A stretch of DNA of 64,000 nucleotides from the NCBI GenBank assembly GCA_026261815.1, contig JAMPIT010000258.1:19548501-19612500 (forward strand). Reading direction: 5' to 3'. The stretch comes from Monarcha castaneiventris obscurior. Lineage: Eukaryota > Chordata > Aves > Passeriformes > Monarchidae. The stretch's first letter is position 1. Every line of letters begins with the position of its first letter. Shown one piece after another: positions 1-20,600 of the stretch. A model generated the notes under the pieces. It saw only the letters and a program-made list of their open reading frames with translations, ran no database searches and had not been told where the DNA came from. The position numbers and the translations under genes were made by a program.

Positions 1-7700
<7,700 letters not shown>

Positions 7701-8309
7701 TACCTGCCCATGGGGAAGGGGCAGAACTGCCAACCTGCTCATCAAAGCATCTTTCTGGACCTGCCTTAATTTGCTGCTCTCATAAATGACAAACATCAGT
7801 GACTTTATTTGCACACCTTGTTATTAAGATCCTTGTTGTTCATGACAGAACACTGAGGCAGTGAAGAGTCGCATCTCTCAGTGCTCTTGTTGGTTTACAA
7901 GTTTCTGTACTAAGAGTTATTGCAGTACTTCCAGGGTTGGCAGACTCACTATGTCTTCATTGGTGCTTGGATGGGAACAGAAGACAAATATGGGATCACA
8001 CATTTTGAGACTTCTGTTGGCCCTGCTGTTAAATCTACTGTTCCCTAGTGCTGTAGCATGAGCTCCAGGTTCTGTAGCAATTTATCTTTTTCATATATTT
8101 TAGTGAGTGTAGGGGGGGAAAGAAAAGCAGAAAAAAACAGTCTAGAAATCATTGTGCCGTAGGGGCAGTTTTATTTTTTAAAAATTATTTGTAAAAGAAG
8201 TGCTGAGTGAGGACTTCTAATGGCAATTATTTAAGAGAAAACTTGCATAAAGTTTTCTGGGAGACAGGCTACTGCATTTTCCCCAGGGCAGATACAAACT
8301 TAGTTTCTG

Positions 8310-8332
8310 AATTTGCTTTAAAAAAGCAAATT
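8310..8332. repeat. Small perfect hairpin
   Basis: AATTTGCTTT and AAAGCAAATT are perfect 10-bp inverted arms separated by three A residues. It could form a short hairpin, but a sequence this AT-rich can arise by chance. No function is assigned. Confidence 0.7.
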
Positions 8333-10511
8333 ATTTTTTCTTAAGGACTTTTGGCAGTCATATGAAGGAGTCCTGCGTGCAATGAAAATGAAGGGATGTA
8401 TTTTTATAGGTGCGTGTCATCATGAATGTATTTATTAAAGCTACTGTAACCCTGTAAACAGTTTTTCATATCCTCAGAGCTTGTACACCAATTCAGGCTG
8501 GACATTTCTCTTCCAGTCTCCACTCAGAATTATTTACGTAAATCTCTGCAGTTTAAGGAAGACACACGCAAACTTATTTCTTTTTAAAAAAATTGAAGAA
8601 CCCATTGAGAGCTGTTATATAAACTTAAGGAGTCTCTCAGCAATAGAAAATAGAAAATCTGTGTATCTAAGTATTAAATATCTTGTGGTAGTTACACAGT
8701 AAGGTGAGCTGTGAAATGTTTCAAATACTCAAAAACCTAATTCACTGAAGAGGTATTTGAATACAGTGAAAGAATATGAGTTTACTTATGTAAAGCTTCT
8801 GCACAGAAAAATAAGCTTTTTGCTAGTGTGTCTGTATATATAAACATTGCAGTAGAAGACCTGAATATGAAAATAATTAAATACTAAATATTTTTTAGTT
8901 TTATTTACCTGTAGCATACTGAATGCACATGCTGGTTTGCCTGCTTTTTGACTAATTTCACATTGTCCAAAAGTCCTGGAACAAACTAACACACAAGAGC
9001 TGTTTTCTCCAAAGAACTAGAATTGCTTTTAAACTATTAACTGATAGTTGCTGATGTCTGAACAAGAAAACATGATTTTTTTTGCTGATCTACAAGAAAA
9101 GTATCCCAGTGAAAAAAAGCTGCACTGGATCAGTGTCCCTGATGCATTTAAGCTCCTTTGTCTCTAATGGTCAGCTGTAGGTGCTTAAAAGCAGAGTGGA
9201 AGGAGAGAACAGAGGTACAGTGATACTTGCCTTGTTGCAGCCTTCCAGCAAACTGACACTTACTGGGCCTGAAGTTGCAACTTTGTGTTCATGATGCCTT
9301 CTTCTGAATTTATCAAGAAATTTTTAAAGTCATCTGTGCTTTCAGGAGGCACAACGTTCACCTGCATGGAGTTCCACAATTTAATGATGTCGTTTATGAA
9401 GAATGTAGTTGCTAGAAGTTGTGCATAAATTGCAAATTTGAGAAATGCTCTGTAATCACAGCTGGTTTACTCAGAGTATTTTCTGTATTTCAGGAGATAA
9501 AGTTCATTTAAGCTTGGATTGCCTGATGATGGTCGTTATGTACATTTCTCTGTAGAGAGAGTCTCTGTGGCCTATTGTTGATATGGTGATTTTGAGACTG
9601 AGAGGTGAGCCAGGCCTTCACCTCAGCCTGATGAAGGGCTTATTGGGTGAAGGCATTTGAGCCTTTCCAAGAGTTAGTATTTCTGTGGAGAGGGGCTTAA
9701 AGTTGTCCCCTGAACAGGTGTGCACACTGAACTGTCCAGACTGACATCAAGAGTGAGGCTTTTTGCTGAACTGTCACATTTCATTGGCAATTTGTCAGTT
9801 TCCCAAGGACCTCCCCTGATTACTTCCAATATGGATAAGGTAACATTTGATAATGTTGGATAATTTTCCAGTTTTATTAGGTTCTTCTGAAGTATCTCAG
9901 CATACTCCCTAGACTTAATACAAAAAAAATTCTATTCATCAGTTTTATCACCTTTTTTTATTTCTATCCTCTTTCAGAAATATAATAAGCGTACTAATTC
10001 CCTCAGTTCCAAGACATTTCCTGAATGTAATGATAGAGTTTTGTTATACCACATTGAATTGCAGCTTTTAACATTTTTGGTTTTCTTCTCTTCAACATTT
10101 GCTGTTTCACAGAAGAATGTAATTGGTCTCCTCCTGAATTTTAACATTTGACAAGATACATTCAAAAGGCAATAAAAGACTTTTCTGATGCCCAGATTAG
10201 TAATTACTGCTGATTATCCTTCATCCTGGATATTTTCAACTCCTGGAAAGAACGCTGTTTGTTGGATTATTATGATTGTTCCTAACAGATGGACATGCTG
10301 CTTGGTTCTTGTGACAGAATATTCATTAATGCAGTTTAGCACTTTATTTTCTTCCAACTGGTTTAACTGTGAAAGAGAAATCTCGCTGCCATGTAATTCC
10401 CAGTACTGCTGCTGGATACATCTTTAAAGAACTCAGCAGGAGATGATCCTCTAGTCCTCCTGGCTGGTTATGTAATTTAACATTAGCAGAATGCTGGCAC
10501 CCCCATGGTGC

Positions 10512-11022
10512 TGAAGTCAGATCTGCTGTAGCTGTACAGGGGCTTTACAGCCCCTCTGTGCTGCAGTGCAGGGATGAGGGCAGGTTGTACGAGTGGCTGG
10601 GAGGCTCCTCAGGCAGCCCTGGAAAGCTGGAAACCCGTTCTGCCAGGGCTGCAAGTACAGGGCAGCTGCACCCTGGGCTGCTGCAAAGGCAGGGCAAGCC
10701 CCTGCTCACACAGACAGGGACAGCACTTGCTCTGTGTAATTGTCCATATCCTGTGTGTCTGGAATTTCCCATTTTGTGCACCCATGTCGCTGTTCTCACC
10801 ATGGCTGAGTAGAGAAGCTACACAAAGTCCAGGCTCAGGGATAAATGGAAGCACTTTAATGAATTCTCAGAAGAGTTTTATATGTTAGTTTGCAATGTGT
10901 ATTGAGTAGCATAAGGTGATTGGTTTTGCCATCCACCCCCTAAGGGGATTGGTCAAGTTCTAAGACACCCATCTCTGAATGTTTTCTAGTTAGAACCATA
11001 ACAATTCTGCAAACAACCCGCA
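10512..11022 (-). mobile_element. Solo LTR of an endogenous retrovirus, sense to OLFM3
   Basis: A 511-bp element bounded by TG at 10512 and CA at 11022 and flanked by a perfect 5-bp target duplication, GGTGC (10507-10511 and 11023-11027). Read on the minus strand it has retroviral LTR order: two CCAAT boxes (at 10947-10954 and 10918-10926), a TATA box (ATATAAAA at 10876-10883), a degenerate polyadenylation signal ATTAAA about 20-30 nt further on, then a GC-rich R/U5 part of about 340 bp. No gag, pol or env sequence flanks it, so it is a solo LTR left by recombination. It lies inside OLFM3 intron 1, same strand as the gene, about 3.3 kb upstream of exon 1b. The family is not identified. Confidence 0.75.
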
Positions 11023-11602
11023 GGTGCAAGAAGTTTACAATACTGTAATCTTGTTCAAAGTAATCTGCAAGGGAAAGAGAACTCTCACAAACTACTGCAG
11101 AGAGCTGAAGAAATTCTCTGCTGAGGCTTTTTCAGCATCCATACACCCATTTGTCAAGTGCTGCTTCAGAGCTAAAGAAAGTGTACATGGGAACAGTCTT
11201 AAATGTCTCTCCTGAGCAATGCAATACTCAATGAAAATATGTTTTGTTTGTGTTTTTACTGGAACTAAGTGTCCAAACCCCCTTTTTGTTAAGGAAATAG
11301 AATGTTAAAATAATTTTAGCTGTATTTTACCATAAATAATTGGGAAAATTAAAAAATGGCAAGCAAAGAGTAGAAAATTTTTGTGCCACATCTGAAGTAA
11401 CATATACAAAGATCATACCTGAAGTCACAGGATAACTGAAGAGTTATTCTCATCTTGCTAGGAAATAGAAACAAAACTTTATGATCTGTGTTTCATTTCA
11501 GCTCTGTATTTTCTGGTTTTTTTGAAACTGCAATTTCACATTTCTAGTTTATGATTAACTGCTATGAATTAGTTTTCTGAACAAAAGCTAGAAAGTAACA
11601 GC

Positions 11603-11636
11603 AATTCTAAAATCTGAACAATTCTAAAATCTGAAC
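11603..11636. repeat. 17-bp direct tandem duplication
   Basis: The unit AATTCTAAAATCTGAAC occurs twice, back to back, with no mismatches. This is a simple replication-slippage type duplication within intron 1. Confidence 0.9.
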
Positions 11637-14600
11637 AATATCCTTTATTACCCTAAATTTCTGTTGGTATGATAACTTCCTCTTTTAGTTAACTTCTTCC
11701 AAAGTCAGCAAAAACTGAAGCATCTGTACAGAATAACTTCAGATACCATATATTTTGGTCTTACATAAAAGTCTGTCAATCTGTAGCAATTTCAATGTTG
11801 TTAATGTTATTGTATGCTACTCCTGTAGTATTCAATTAAAATATTACAAATTACTAGGCTTATTAAAGGTATTAATTAAGGCCTTTATTTAATAAGAAGT
11901 CTGAAGGCTTTTCTAGTCTCTGATATTTACTTTCACTCTGAGATCCTGTTACATTTTGATAGGGATAAGTCTACTGAAAATGAGAATACATCCCAACATT
12001 ATCTTTTACAACTGAGGTGTAGGATCTCTGTACAGTGAAAAGTAATTAACATCAGTATTAGGAAAAGCAACAAAGTAAATGTCCTGAGTCAGCAACATGT
12101 GAAAATATACCCAGGCACCCACCCCAAAAACTGTCTAATTACCTCCTGGCCAGAGGAAAATATTGATTGCAAGAAAGGAAATGGTGAAGTTCAGCAGCAG
12201 TCACTTAACCCTGATGTCACTTATTTAATATATGTAAAAAAGCAATGCTACCCTAAATAATTCTTGCAATTCAAAATTGCATTAATGGGTAAATGCTGTA
12301 ATGTAAATACCGGAAACCTTGCATTTTATGTGGAAGTGATGGCATACTCATGGCTCAGCTGGCTTAACTGGATTCCATTGAGGCAGAGCAAAATCAGGAA
12401 TGTTAAATCTCAGTAAGTTTGTACTTTGACAGGTTAGGTTTAGAAAGTAAACTCAAGAAGAAATTCAAGGCTTCCCTCATTGCAGTGTTCTATAGCGTAC
12501 GCAGTTTTTTATCATCATGTGACATATCCTTGTACTCAGTAGTACTTTGGTTTAAAAAAATGGCAGTACATTCATTAGTCATTAGTCATGTTCCTGACCA
12601 TGATTATTTATTCACAATAAGTTAATGCATGTACAAAGCAAAGTTCTCAAATTAAAATTTATAGAGCTGCAGATGGACTGAGAAAACACAGATTTGTGCT
12701 ATCAGTTCAACTGCAGTTCTCTTAATTTAGAGAACTATGCCTTCTTCATCTTACTCTGTTTTTGTTCCACAAAACCCTGTGGCTTTGCAGTGCTGCTTGC
12801 GAGTAGCAATATCCAGGTTCTTTGGAAGGGCAGTCTGAGAGGCATGTGCCCCTTCTAGGAAGTGTCTTTTCACAGCTCATCAGTGCATATACAGTGACAT
12901 TCTGCAGTCAGGTGTCACTTAGAGAAGTATTCAGCAAGGGATTTTTAGTCCGTTGTCCATTACATGCTTCTATACCAATGCTCTTGAGGTCACCTTTCTG
13001 AAGTGGTCTTAGCTATCTGCTTGCTCATTTTTCAGGCTTCAAGGAGCTTCTTTGGAGTGAAGACATTAGAGAACATTTTCATATTTTTTTCACACCTATT
13101 GTCTTGTGTTCTGCTGTTAGCAAATCCCAAGTGTACAGAATAACAAAGTAGTGTCTCCATAGAAGAATTAGTTCATTATGAGAATTGACTGAAACAGGAA
13201 GCAGGATAGGCAGTCTGATTTAGGAAAATCTGCAGTTAATTGAAACAGCTGGGAAAAACAAATAGGTGGGGAAGGACCAAGTGAAATGAAAAGAAAAGCT
13301 TCTTTTGATTTCCTACCATTTCAATTTTCAATAACATTTGCATCAGGTACTCATAAAACCTCATAAGCTTTTCCCTCAAATGTGTGATATGATGATGGAT
13401 GTAATTGGAGAAAAAGCCTGTTGTCTAAAATACATGGAGACACCTATTTAGTAGATAATGACTAAAGATTGTGTACACAGTCATTTTTCCTTTAACAGAG
13501 ACTGGAAATCTGCATGTTTTTCAAGGATTCTGTGCATCCACAGAATGACAGGGTGAAATGCTGGATGGTTCTGGGTCTGGAATTCGTTGCAGTTTTGCTT
13601 TCCTTTGAAAACCATACTAATTGGATATGAGAATTTATACAGAATTCCTCCTGGAGTAATTCTCATGCTTAATGTACAATTTTCCATCCTCAAAATACAT
13701 ATTATTCTGTTGAGGATGGGTGTGAGGTAGGTGAGCTGCCTTTCATTGAGAGTAAATTTTAAGATATTAAAGGAGCTGAAATTCCCCATGAAGTTAGATT
13801 ACATATAATCCTGGAGAGAGCCATGAAAAAACTCTGTAGTAATTTAATAAAATAAGTGGTTTCAGCTGGCTCTGATTGCAACTAGATATTAGAAAACAGA
13901 GACTTAAGCTACTTAGAGCCGAAGTGCATTTAGATTCTGTGAAAATGGGCAGTATAACTGGCCCTGGTAAATGCAAGCTTACAGCTTTGCAGTCAGCACT
14001 TACAGACCCCTGAATGGGAGCTTGCCTGTGGACTATCATTTTTAATAGATACAGGGAAATTTGTTCAGTGCCGTTTTCAAATCTCCTTGAATCTTTGCAA
14101 GTGAGGAGAAGACAGAAATGAAGAAAGTGGAAAGGGTTTGCAAAGTAAAATACCCTGTCAAAGGGAAATTTTGGCTTTGGAAAAACACCTATTGGGGTAT
14201 GTCTGCACTTACAAATACAACAGGTTTGGGGTATGGGGTTGAATGCTGGCCCATAGCAAACCATAGTGTTTGTTAGCACCACACACCCTAATTACCTTTT
14301 CCTTTTATGCCTGGGCATGCTTCAATTAGATGGTTTCGGCATGTATGCAGCATTTGAAGAGGGAAAGAGTAGTTTTGCTGTGTGGAAAGGAGCTGTCCCT
14401 CAGAGCCCAGAAATCAGCTCATCTCCTTTTTATTTAGTAGCATAGCTGTGTTTGCATTTGGCCAAGTGCTGTCTTTGAAACTGAGAGCAAAGGAACCATC
14501 TACTCTTTGATTTCTGCTGCATTCTGACAAGCAGGTTTTTGTTCTTTGTAAATGTACAGCTTTGCATTACAGAAATACTTGGCTGTATTCTCCTGTATTT

Positions 14601-17600
14601 CCCAATGCAGATAATTGTCAAGACCGACTAATGAAAAAGCAAGGTGGGGAGGGTTGTCCTGCTCACTTGCCCTTCATCCCACCATGTTTCCATACATTCT
14701 CCTGGCAAGTCTCTTAAACTGTCCCATTATGCTGATACCCTTTTCTAATATATCCCCGTTGTATTCTCTGTAGGGATGAAATAGGGAAAAATTCTTCAGA
14801 AGTCTAAACTTGAGCTTACTCCCAGTGGTCTGGCACCCCACAGGCTACAGGACATGTAGGTACTAACCAAAAGTTTATAGGTTTAATGAGCATGGCACCA
14901 ATAAAGGCATTTAAAGGCTGTAGCATCTTCCTGTTTGGATTTTCTAACAATGGTGGCATTAACAGTATTTATCTCCTGACACACAAAGATCTTTTTCTGT
15001 AGGCAGAAAGGCCAAGAAAGAAAATTACATTTCTGTTCAGAAAGCACCATGTTTCCTGCAAAATCTTCAAATAACAAGATTTTTTGAATGTGTCTCATTG
15101 TGAGCAAATCTTTTTTTAATGTATACTGCTTCTTGACACCATTCTGGAAGGCCTAGTTTACTTTTAAACAGGGATGAAAGCTTACAAGCAGTATAAGTGA
15201 ATATTGAGAAAATTCTGTGGGCTATCTTGCCTGCAAGACAGAGATGTTAATGCCGTGGCCAAATTCCAGTAGTTAGCTATGTTCTGTCTAACAAAATGCT
15301 TCTTGCTGCTTCACTTGGACACTGAATCTGTTCTAAATGCTGTGTAGTGCTTTGAATAGGATGAGCCAGGTGCTGTGTTTCAGCTCAGTGAAACATGCTG
15401 CATTTCAGCAGTGGGTAAAACAATGTACAGATATGCCACAAACCATAATACCAGAACAAAGATGCTGTAAAATACTTTTACGTTTAAATAAGGGTATAGA
15501 AAGCAAACACTTGCTATTTTCTAAGCCTGTAACAATCCTGGAAGTTTCTGAATTGAATAATGCTGAGAAGAACTGAAGGTATTTATTTGGGAAAGGATCA
15601 AAATTGTATTACTTGAAGAAAAATAATAGAGAGTATCCCATAAACCTTACTGAAGTTATGACATACTGTTTTTCTAGCTGCCTTTTTAATTCCCTATTTA
15701 CATTTTACAGAACAGAAATAAAAGTGAAATTAAATTAATTTTAAAAGGGATTTTAATTGCTCATTTTTATTAATCTTCCCTTTTATCCTATTTTTTTCTT
15801 TTTTTTTTTACTGAAGTCATTTAAACTGGTGTGTGACCCTAAGGGGTTGAGTTAGATCCATCCTTGTAAGGAATGGGTGCTGCCCTCCATAGGGCTGCTG
15901 AAAGCCCGAATACTATTAGCAACTGCAGCTTCTGAGTGTCCAATTTGAAGGCCCAAAGTTCTGTTCCCAGCCTCCTGTGAGCAAAAAGAGAAATTTATCA
16001 AACTGGTGCTGTTGTCTGAAGATAGTACTGTGGGAAATGCACTTCTGTAATGAACAGCAATGAACAACACCAAGTATAAATATTAAAAAATACCCCCACA
16101 AATGTGTCCCATGTCTTCTAAAGATAAGTGTTTTTATCTCTCAGGCAGTAACAGTGGGTTGTAGAAATAAATAAAAACTAAATAACGTGTGGTTTAATCT
16201 TGGCTACCATTTCCCTGAAATGATAAAATGCCAATTTTATAAGTTTTGATATGGATGATTGAGATTTCTGCATATGGGTAAGAAGCAAGATTGTAAAAGC
16301 TACTCTGAACATGAAAAGTTTACAATAACTTTGTAAAACTCATACAAGGAAGGACAAGAAAGCTGCAGGAAGGAAGAGATGGGAAAAAAATGGCTCTGAA
16401 AAAACTGAGGCATACTTAGTGGTGGGCTATTAGTGATTGCTGACTCTTTGCTCCTACCTTGTCACTTGAATATACCAAAAGAAAGATGCCTGAAAGACAA
16501 TTCAAAGCACCCTTTTTTATAAATTTAGTATTTATGCACAGGCACAGTGGCAGTCATGGTAGTGTGCCCATCCTCAGCCTGGTCATTCCATCACCTCCAG
16601 CACTACCTGCTGTGTGCAGGTTGAGATCCTTCCTTGAGAATTAACAAATTCCTGAATTGGTTAATATTCTTAGCATTGGATGTTGCCTCTTTTTAAGGAC
16701 AAATAAAGCTACTGTAGTTCATACAGCTCATGATATTCCAGGATCCCAGGCTCAGCATATGTGTTGGCTAACCAGAGATCTTTACATTGATTTGAAAGAA
16801 TTGATTTGAATTCTGACTTTCCTTCCTCCATTTCTACCAGGGGTTTGACTCAGGTGTGATTGCCACACCACTCTGCAGGCTTTCAGTATCAGCACAATGC
16901 TCAGAAAAATCCATACGGGCAGGAGTTAGCAACTGTTAGGAGAGGCCACATTCTTTTGATTACAAGAGAATGGGGTACATTGAAAGATCTCATAAAACTA
17001 GCACAGAAAATTGTGAGCCAATGTAAATGCTGACATAAATACAGGTATTTTTTCAAACTTGTGGAAAAGGAAAACTGGAGACAGTCTAAACATCTATGTT
17101 CACAATATAAGTATGTAGATTGCATGGTGATACTTAAAGGTTAATAATTTCAACACTTGTGATTCTTCACCCTGTCACGTGTTACCCTTTACCTTTTCTC
17201 TTGTGCCTCTAAAAGAGGCACTGAATGCTGTTCTCTGAGTTAGGAAGTTGTGGTCTTGGACAAATAGATGGTTTTTCAGCTACTACAGACCATGACTGCA
17301 GCAGCTGAGAAGATGGGAAATGGCTGGGCTTTGTGTTGTTTTGCAGTTGCACAGAGCAGTGTCTGACACTACAGGCTGTGACAGTGGAAGAGAACAAGGC
17401 TGTTACAGCACAGTCTGCAGTTCTGACATCAAACTGATCAATGACTTATCCCACACAAAAATTTCACATTTCATCTTCCAAATGAAGATGAAAATGTATT
17501 CTAAAAACACATAACAATGCACATCATGTCACATTATAGTCATTCTTTTACAGTTGCATTTTATGACCAAAGGAAACAAAGTCATTCCTAATTTAGGACG

Positions 17601-20600
17601 TGACTGGAATTTTGCAGTTTTGTGGGATTTAGTGAGCTGACAACAGCAGAGTATAAATGAAGACTCGGGCGATACCCCATCAGAAGCCTTCTGTTTACTG
17701 ACACTCTCCATAACCTATATTTTTTAAATGTCTCTTCAGCACTTTAAGGCTATTCTTTTATCATCTCCAGCACTTAATCCCCGTGTGCAGTCATAATCCT
17801 CCGTTTACAGTATCTAAATTAAAACACCACTCTTATCTCACAGGAGAAAAATATGAAATGTATGAGGAGTGAGCATCAATGAATAGCTCAGAAGCAAAGA
17901 TTTCATTTACAGAGAAAAAGGTTTCTGTCCACAAGAAGTTCAATGAAGGCTTTCTTTCTAGCTTTAATGAGGGGAAATTCAACAGCTAGGAATCACAAAG
18001 TCAGTGAGTCTTTAAAGGACTGCTTAGCAATGTGAGTGTGAGAATAAAATTCATGGGCAATGCTGGTGAAGTTTTACATAAGCTTTTAGATCTAATTAAT
18101 AAAAAAGGGTCAAGATTTTGATTAATGAAGGCATTTACATAACCTTCAAGATTTGGTATTAATTTTATAGGGAGATTTAACTAACTGATTAGCCAATGAC
18201 AGAGAAATTTAATAAAATATTTCTACAAAATCTTGTAATTAATTCCTGCAGCTTGGCTAACAGTGCTACAGAAAGTATTTGCACAAGGGCAAAAACACAA
18301 CATGTTCTGGAGCTCCTGAAAGTGATTTCAATCCAAAAATATGATTTTAAAAACATGCACAAACTCGTGTCAAGGATCACAAAACAAGAAAAGGAAATTT
18401 CAACCAAAGCCACTGTATAGTTCAGACTATACAGTTCTTATCTGTATTTTATAGCTCTCTGTCCTGACCAAGAAAAATTCTGTTCCTAGTTTTTGTCTTC
18501 CATTAGTGTATTCCTAGACAAGATTCACAGCTCCTGCTTCTAAAAAAGCACCAAGACATTAAACAATAATAGTAAAAGCTACTAACATGAAAAAAAAAAT
18601 CTTAGCCAATTTGTCAAAGTGCTGGTGGTGTTAAGGCAATTAAATAGCAATAAAAAAGCAGTAAGGCCCATAACTGTTAGCTTTGAAAATCCATTTTAGA
18701 TTTATAACTAGAGTAAAATGATTTGAAATCTATATAAAAAGAGATGATTTGACAGAAAGAGGAAGATGCTGAAGGATAATACTGTGGAGTTCAAAAGTGG
18801 GAAACTGAAGAAACTGCATTTCAAACACTTCTTTTTTATTGACTTTCTACTTTTGATGGACTAACAAATTATTGCTTATTTGTTTCTTATGAATACAACA
18901 GAGTCAATCTGTCACAAATAAGGAGAAAAGTGATTCCAGATGGAATCTACCTCAGCCATTGCTTAGGGAAAATATTTGTCTTCTTTGGGGCCAGATGGAA
19001 TGCCATAGGGCTATTTGCAAGAATTAGTTTTCAGTGGCTTTTTTTTTTTTTTAATTTAGCATATACTGAAGAAAAAAGGAGGTGAAAATACATTCTCTAG
19101 TATGAAAATATGGCTGCTGCAGGGAAGCACCTCCTGTCTGTGCTCTTACTTCTCGTAAGCTGTCTCATGGTCAAGGGGAAGGAAGGCAGGTGCATTAGTG
19201 CAGGATTTCAGCAGGGGCTGTCAGGAATTACAGAAAAACTTCCTAATGAACAGGCAGAACAGTTTCAAAGACACTGGCTTTTTCAGTAGAAATAAACCCC
19301 AAGAAACCAAGCGTTAGCTTGTTGCAGCTTCTCATCTACTGCAGACTGTTTAGGAAACAGACTTCTGCAGGTCTCCTATCTGATGCAAGGGATGACAGCT
19401 CGAGCCTGAAGGCTGTTAATAATACTTTCCTAAATTATCCCTGTTGGGAGCTTTTTGTTTTACTACCACACACACGTTTTACAGATAATACAAGTCATTT
19501 CCTGAAGGGCACTTCAACAAAACCCAACTTGAATTTATACCACATTTTCCTGGAAGGATTTAAGGGGAGTTTTAAAATAAAGAGCTATGCTTTAGCTGTG
19601 GAGTAACTTAATTGAATGACAGTCACTTTGCAGACAATTTCTGCTCATTATAGTCAAATCATCAAAATCAGTTTAAAGGCCAAGCATGAATTGCATGATT
19701 TACACCAGAGATAGATCACAATCCTCTTGGTTTGGATAGATTACCTTTGCTCACATTGCTAAGCCCTGCTCTGGACTGTGAGATTTTTGATATATTGTTC
19801 AGCAAACTAAGGATACAGAAAAGTTCATGAATTAAAGGAAAACTCAGCAGATAAAGTTCATGATATTCACATTTTTTCATCCATAGCATGAATTAAAAAT
19901 ATTCTGATGAATTTAAAATATTAAATTTATCATTGGAAATTTTATTACACGACTGATATAAAAAGAAATGTTTTCAAAAACTTCCTTTTAATCAGTCATT
20001 AACAGGTGAAAGAGACAAGTCCTTAGGTTGTAAATGACTTTTTGATCCTCAGAAACTTGTCAATCAAGTCATTTCACATAAATTCAATGGCATATTAGTA
20101 ACAAGAATGGATATTTTTGGCTAAGCAACAAATTCTTACTTCAAAGTGTTTCAAATAAGTATCAGCTTAAGCACTTTATTTCTTTTGAAAAATTGACAGA
20201 CCTGAAATACATTTATTGTGTTGCTTGACAAGTTACTTATACCCACAGCCTATGGGAGTGCTCCAGTGCCTGGAAAGCAGGCTACAAAACCAAACCTAAA
20301 TGGGGACATACAAGGAATGTTTTTTTATCCTGAATTCTACCCTCATGTTTTGCTTCTGGAAGTCTTTAATTCTTGTACATTGTAAAGTTACATGTCTGAG
20401 CTGTACAGAAGCTGGTTTTAGCTCTTGTGTATTTTTAATTATTCAGAACTCCTGGTTATGGTTTCTTAAGCCATATAAATTGTTGATTTTTTCCTTTAGC
20501 AAGCCATTTTCTCTATCTGTTGGTTCAATAAATGATATAACTTCCTAAAGATTTTACATGGCTCATATACATATATGAACCTAGAACATTGCCTTAATGT

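Noticed and set aside
13794..14282. 162-codon minus-strand frame in intron 1
   Set aside because: No recognisable domain, low-complexity composition and no splice or promoter context. Judged a chance frame.
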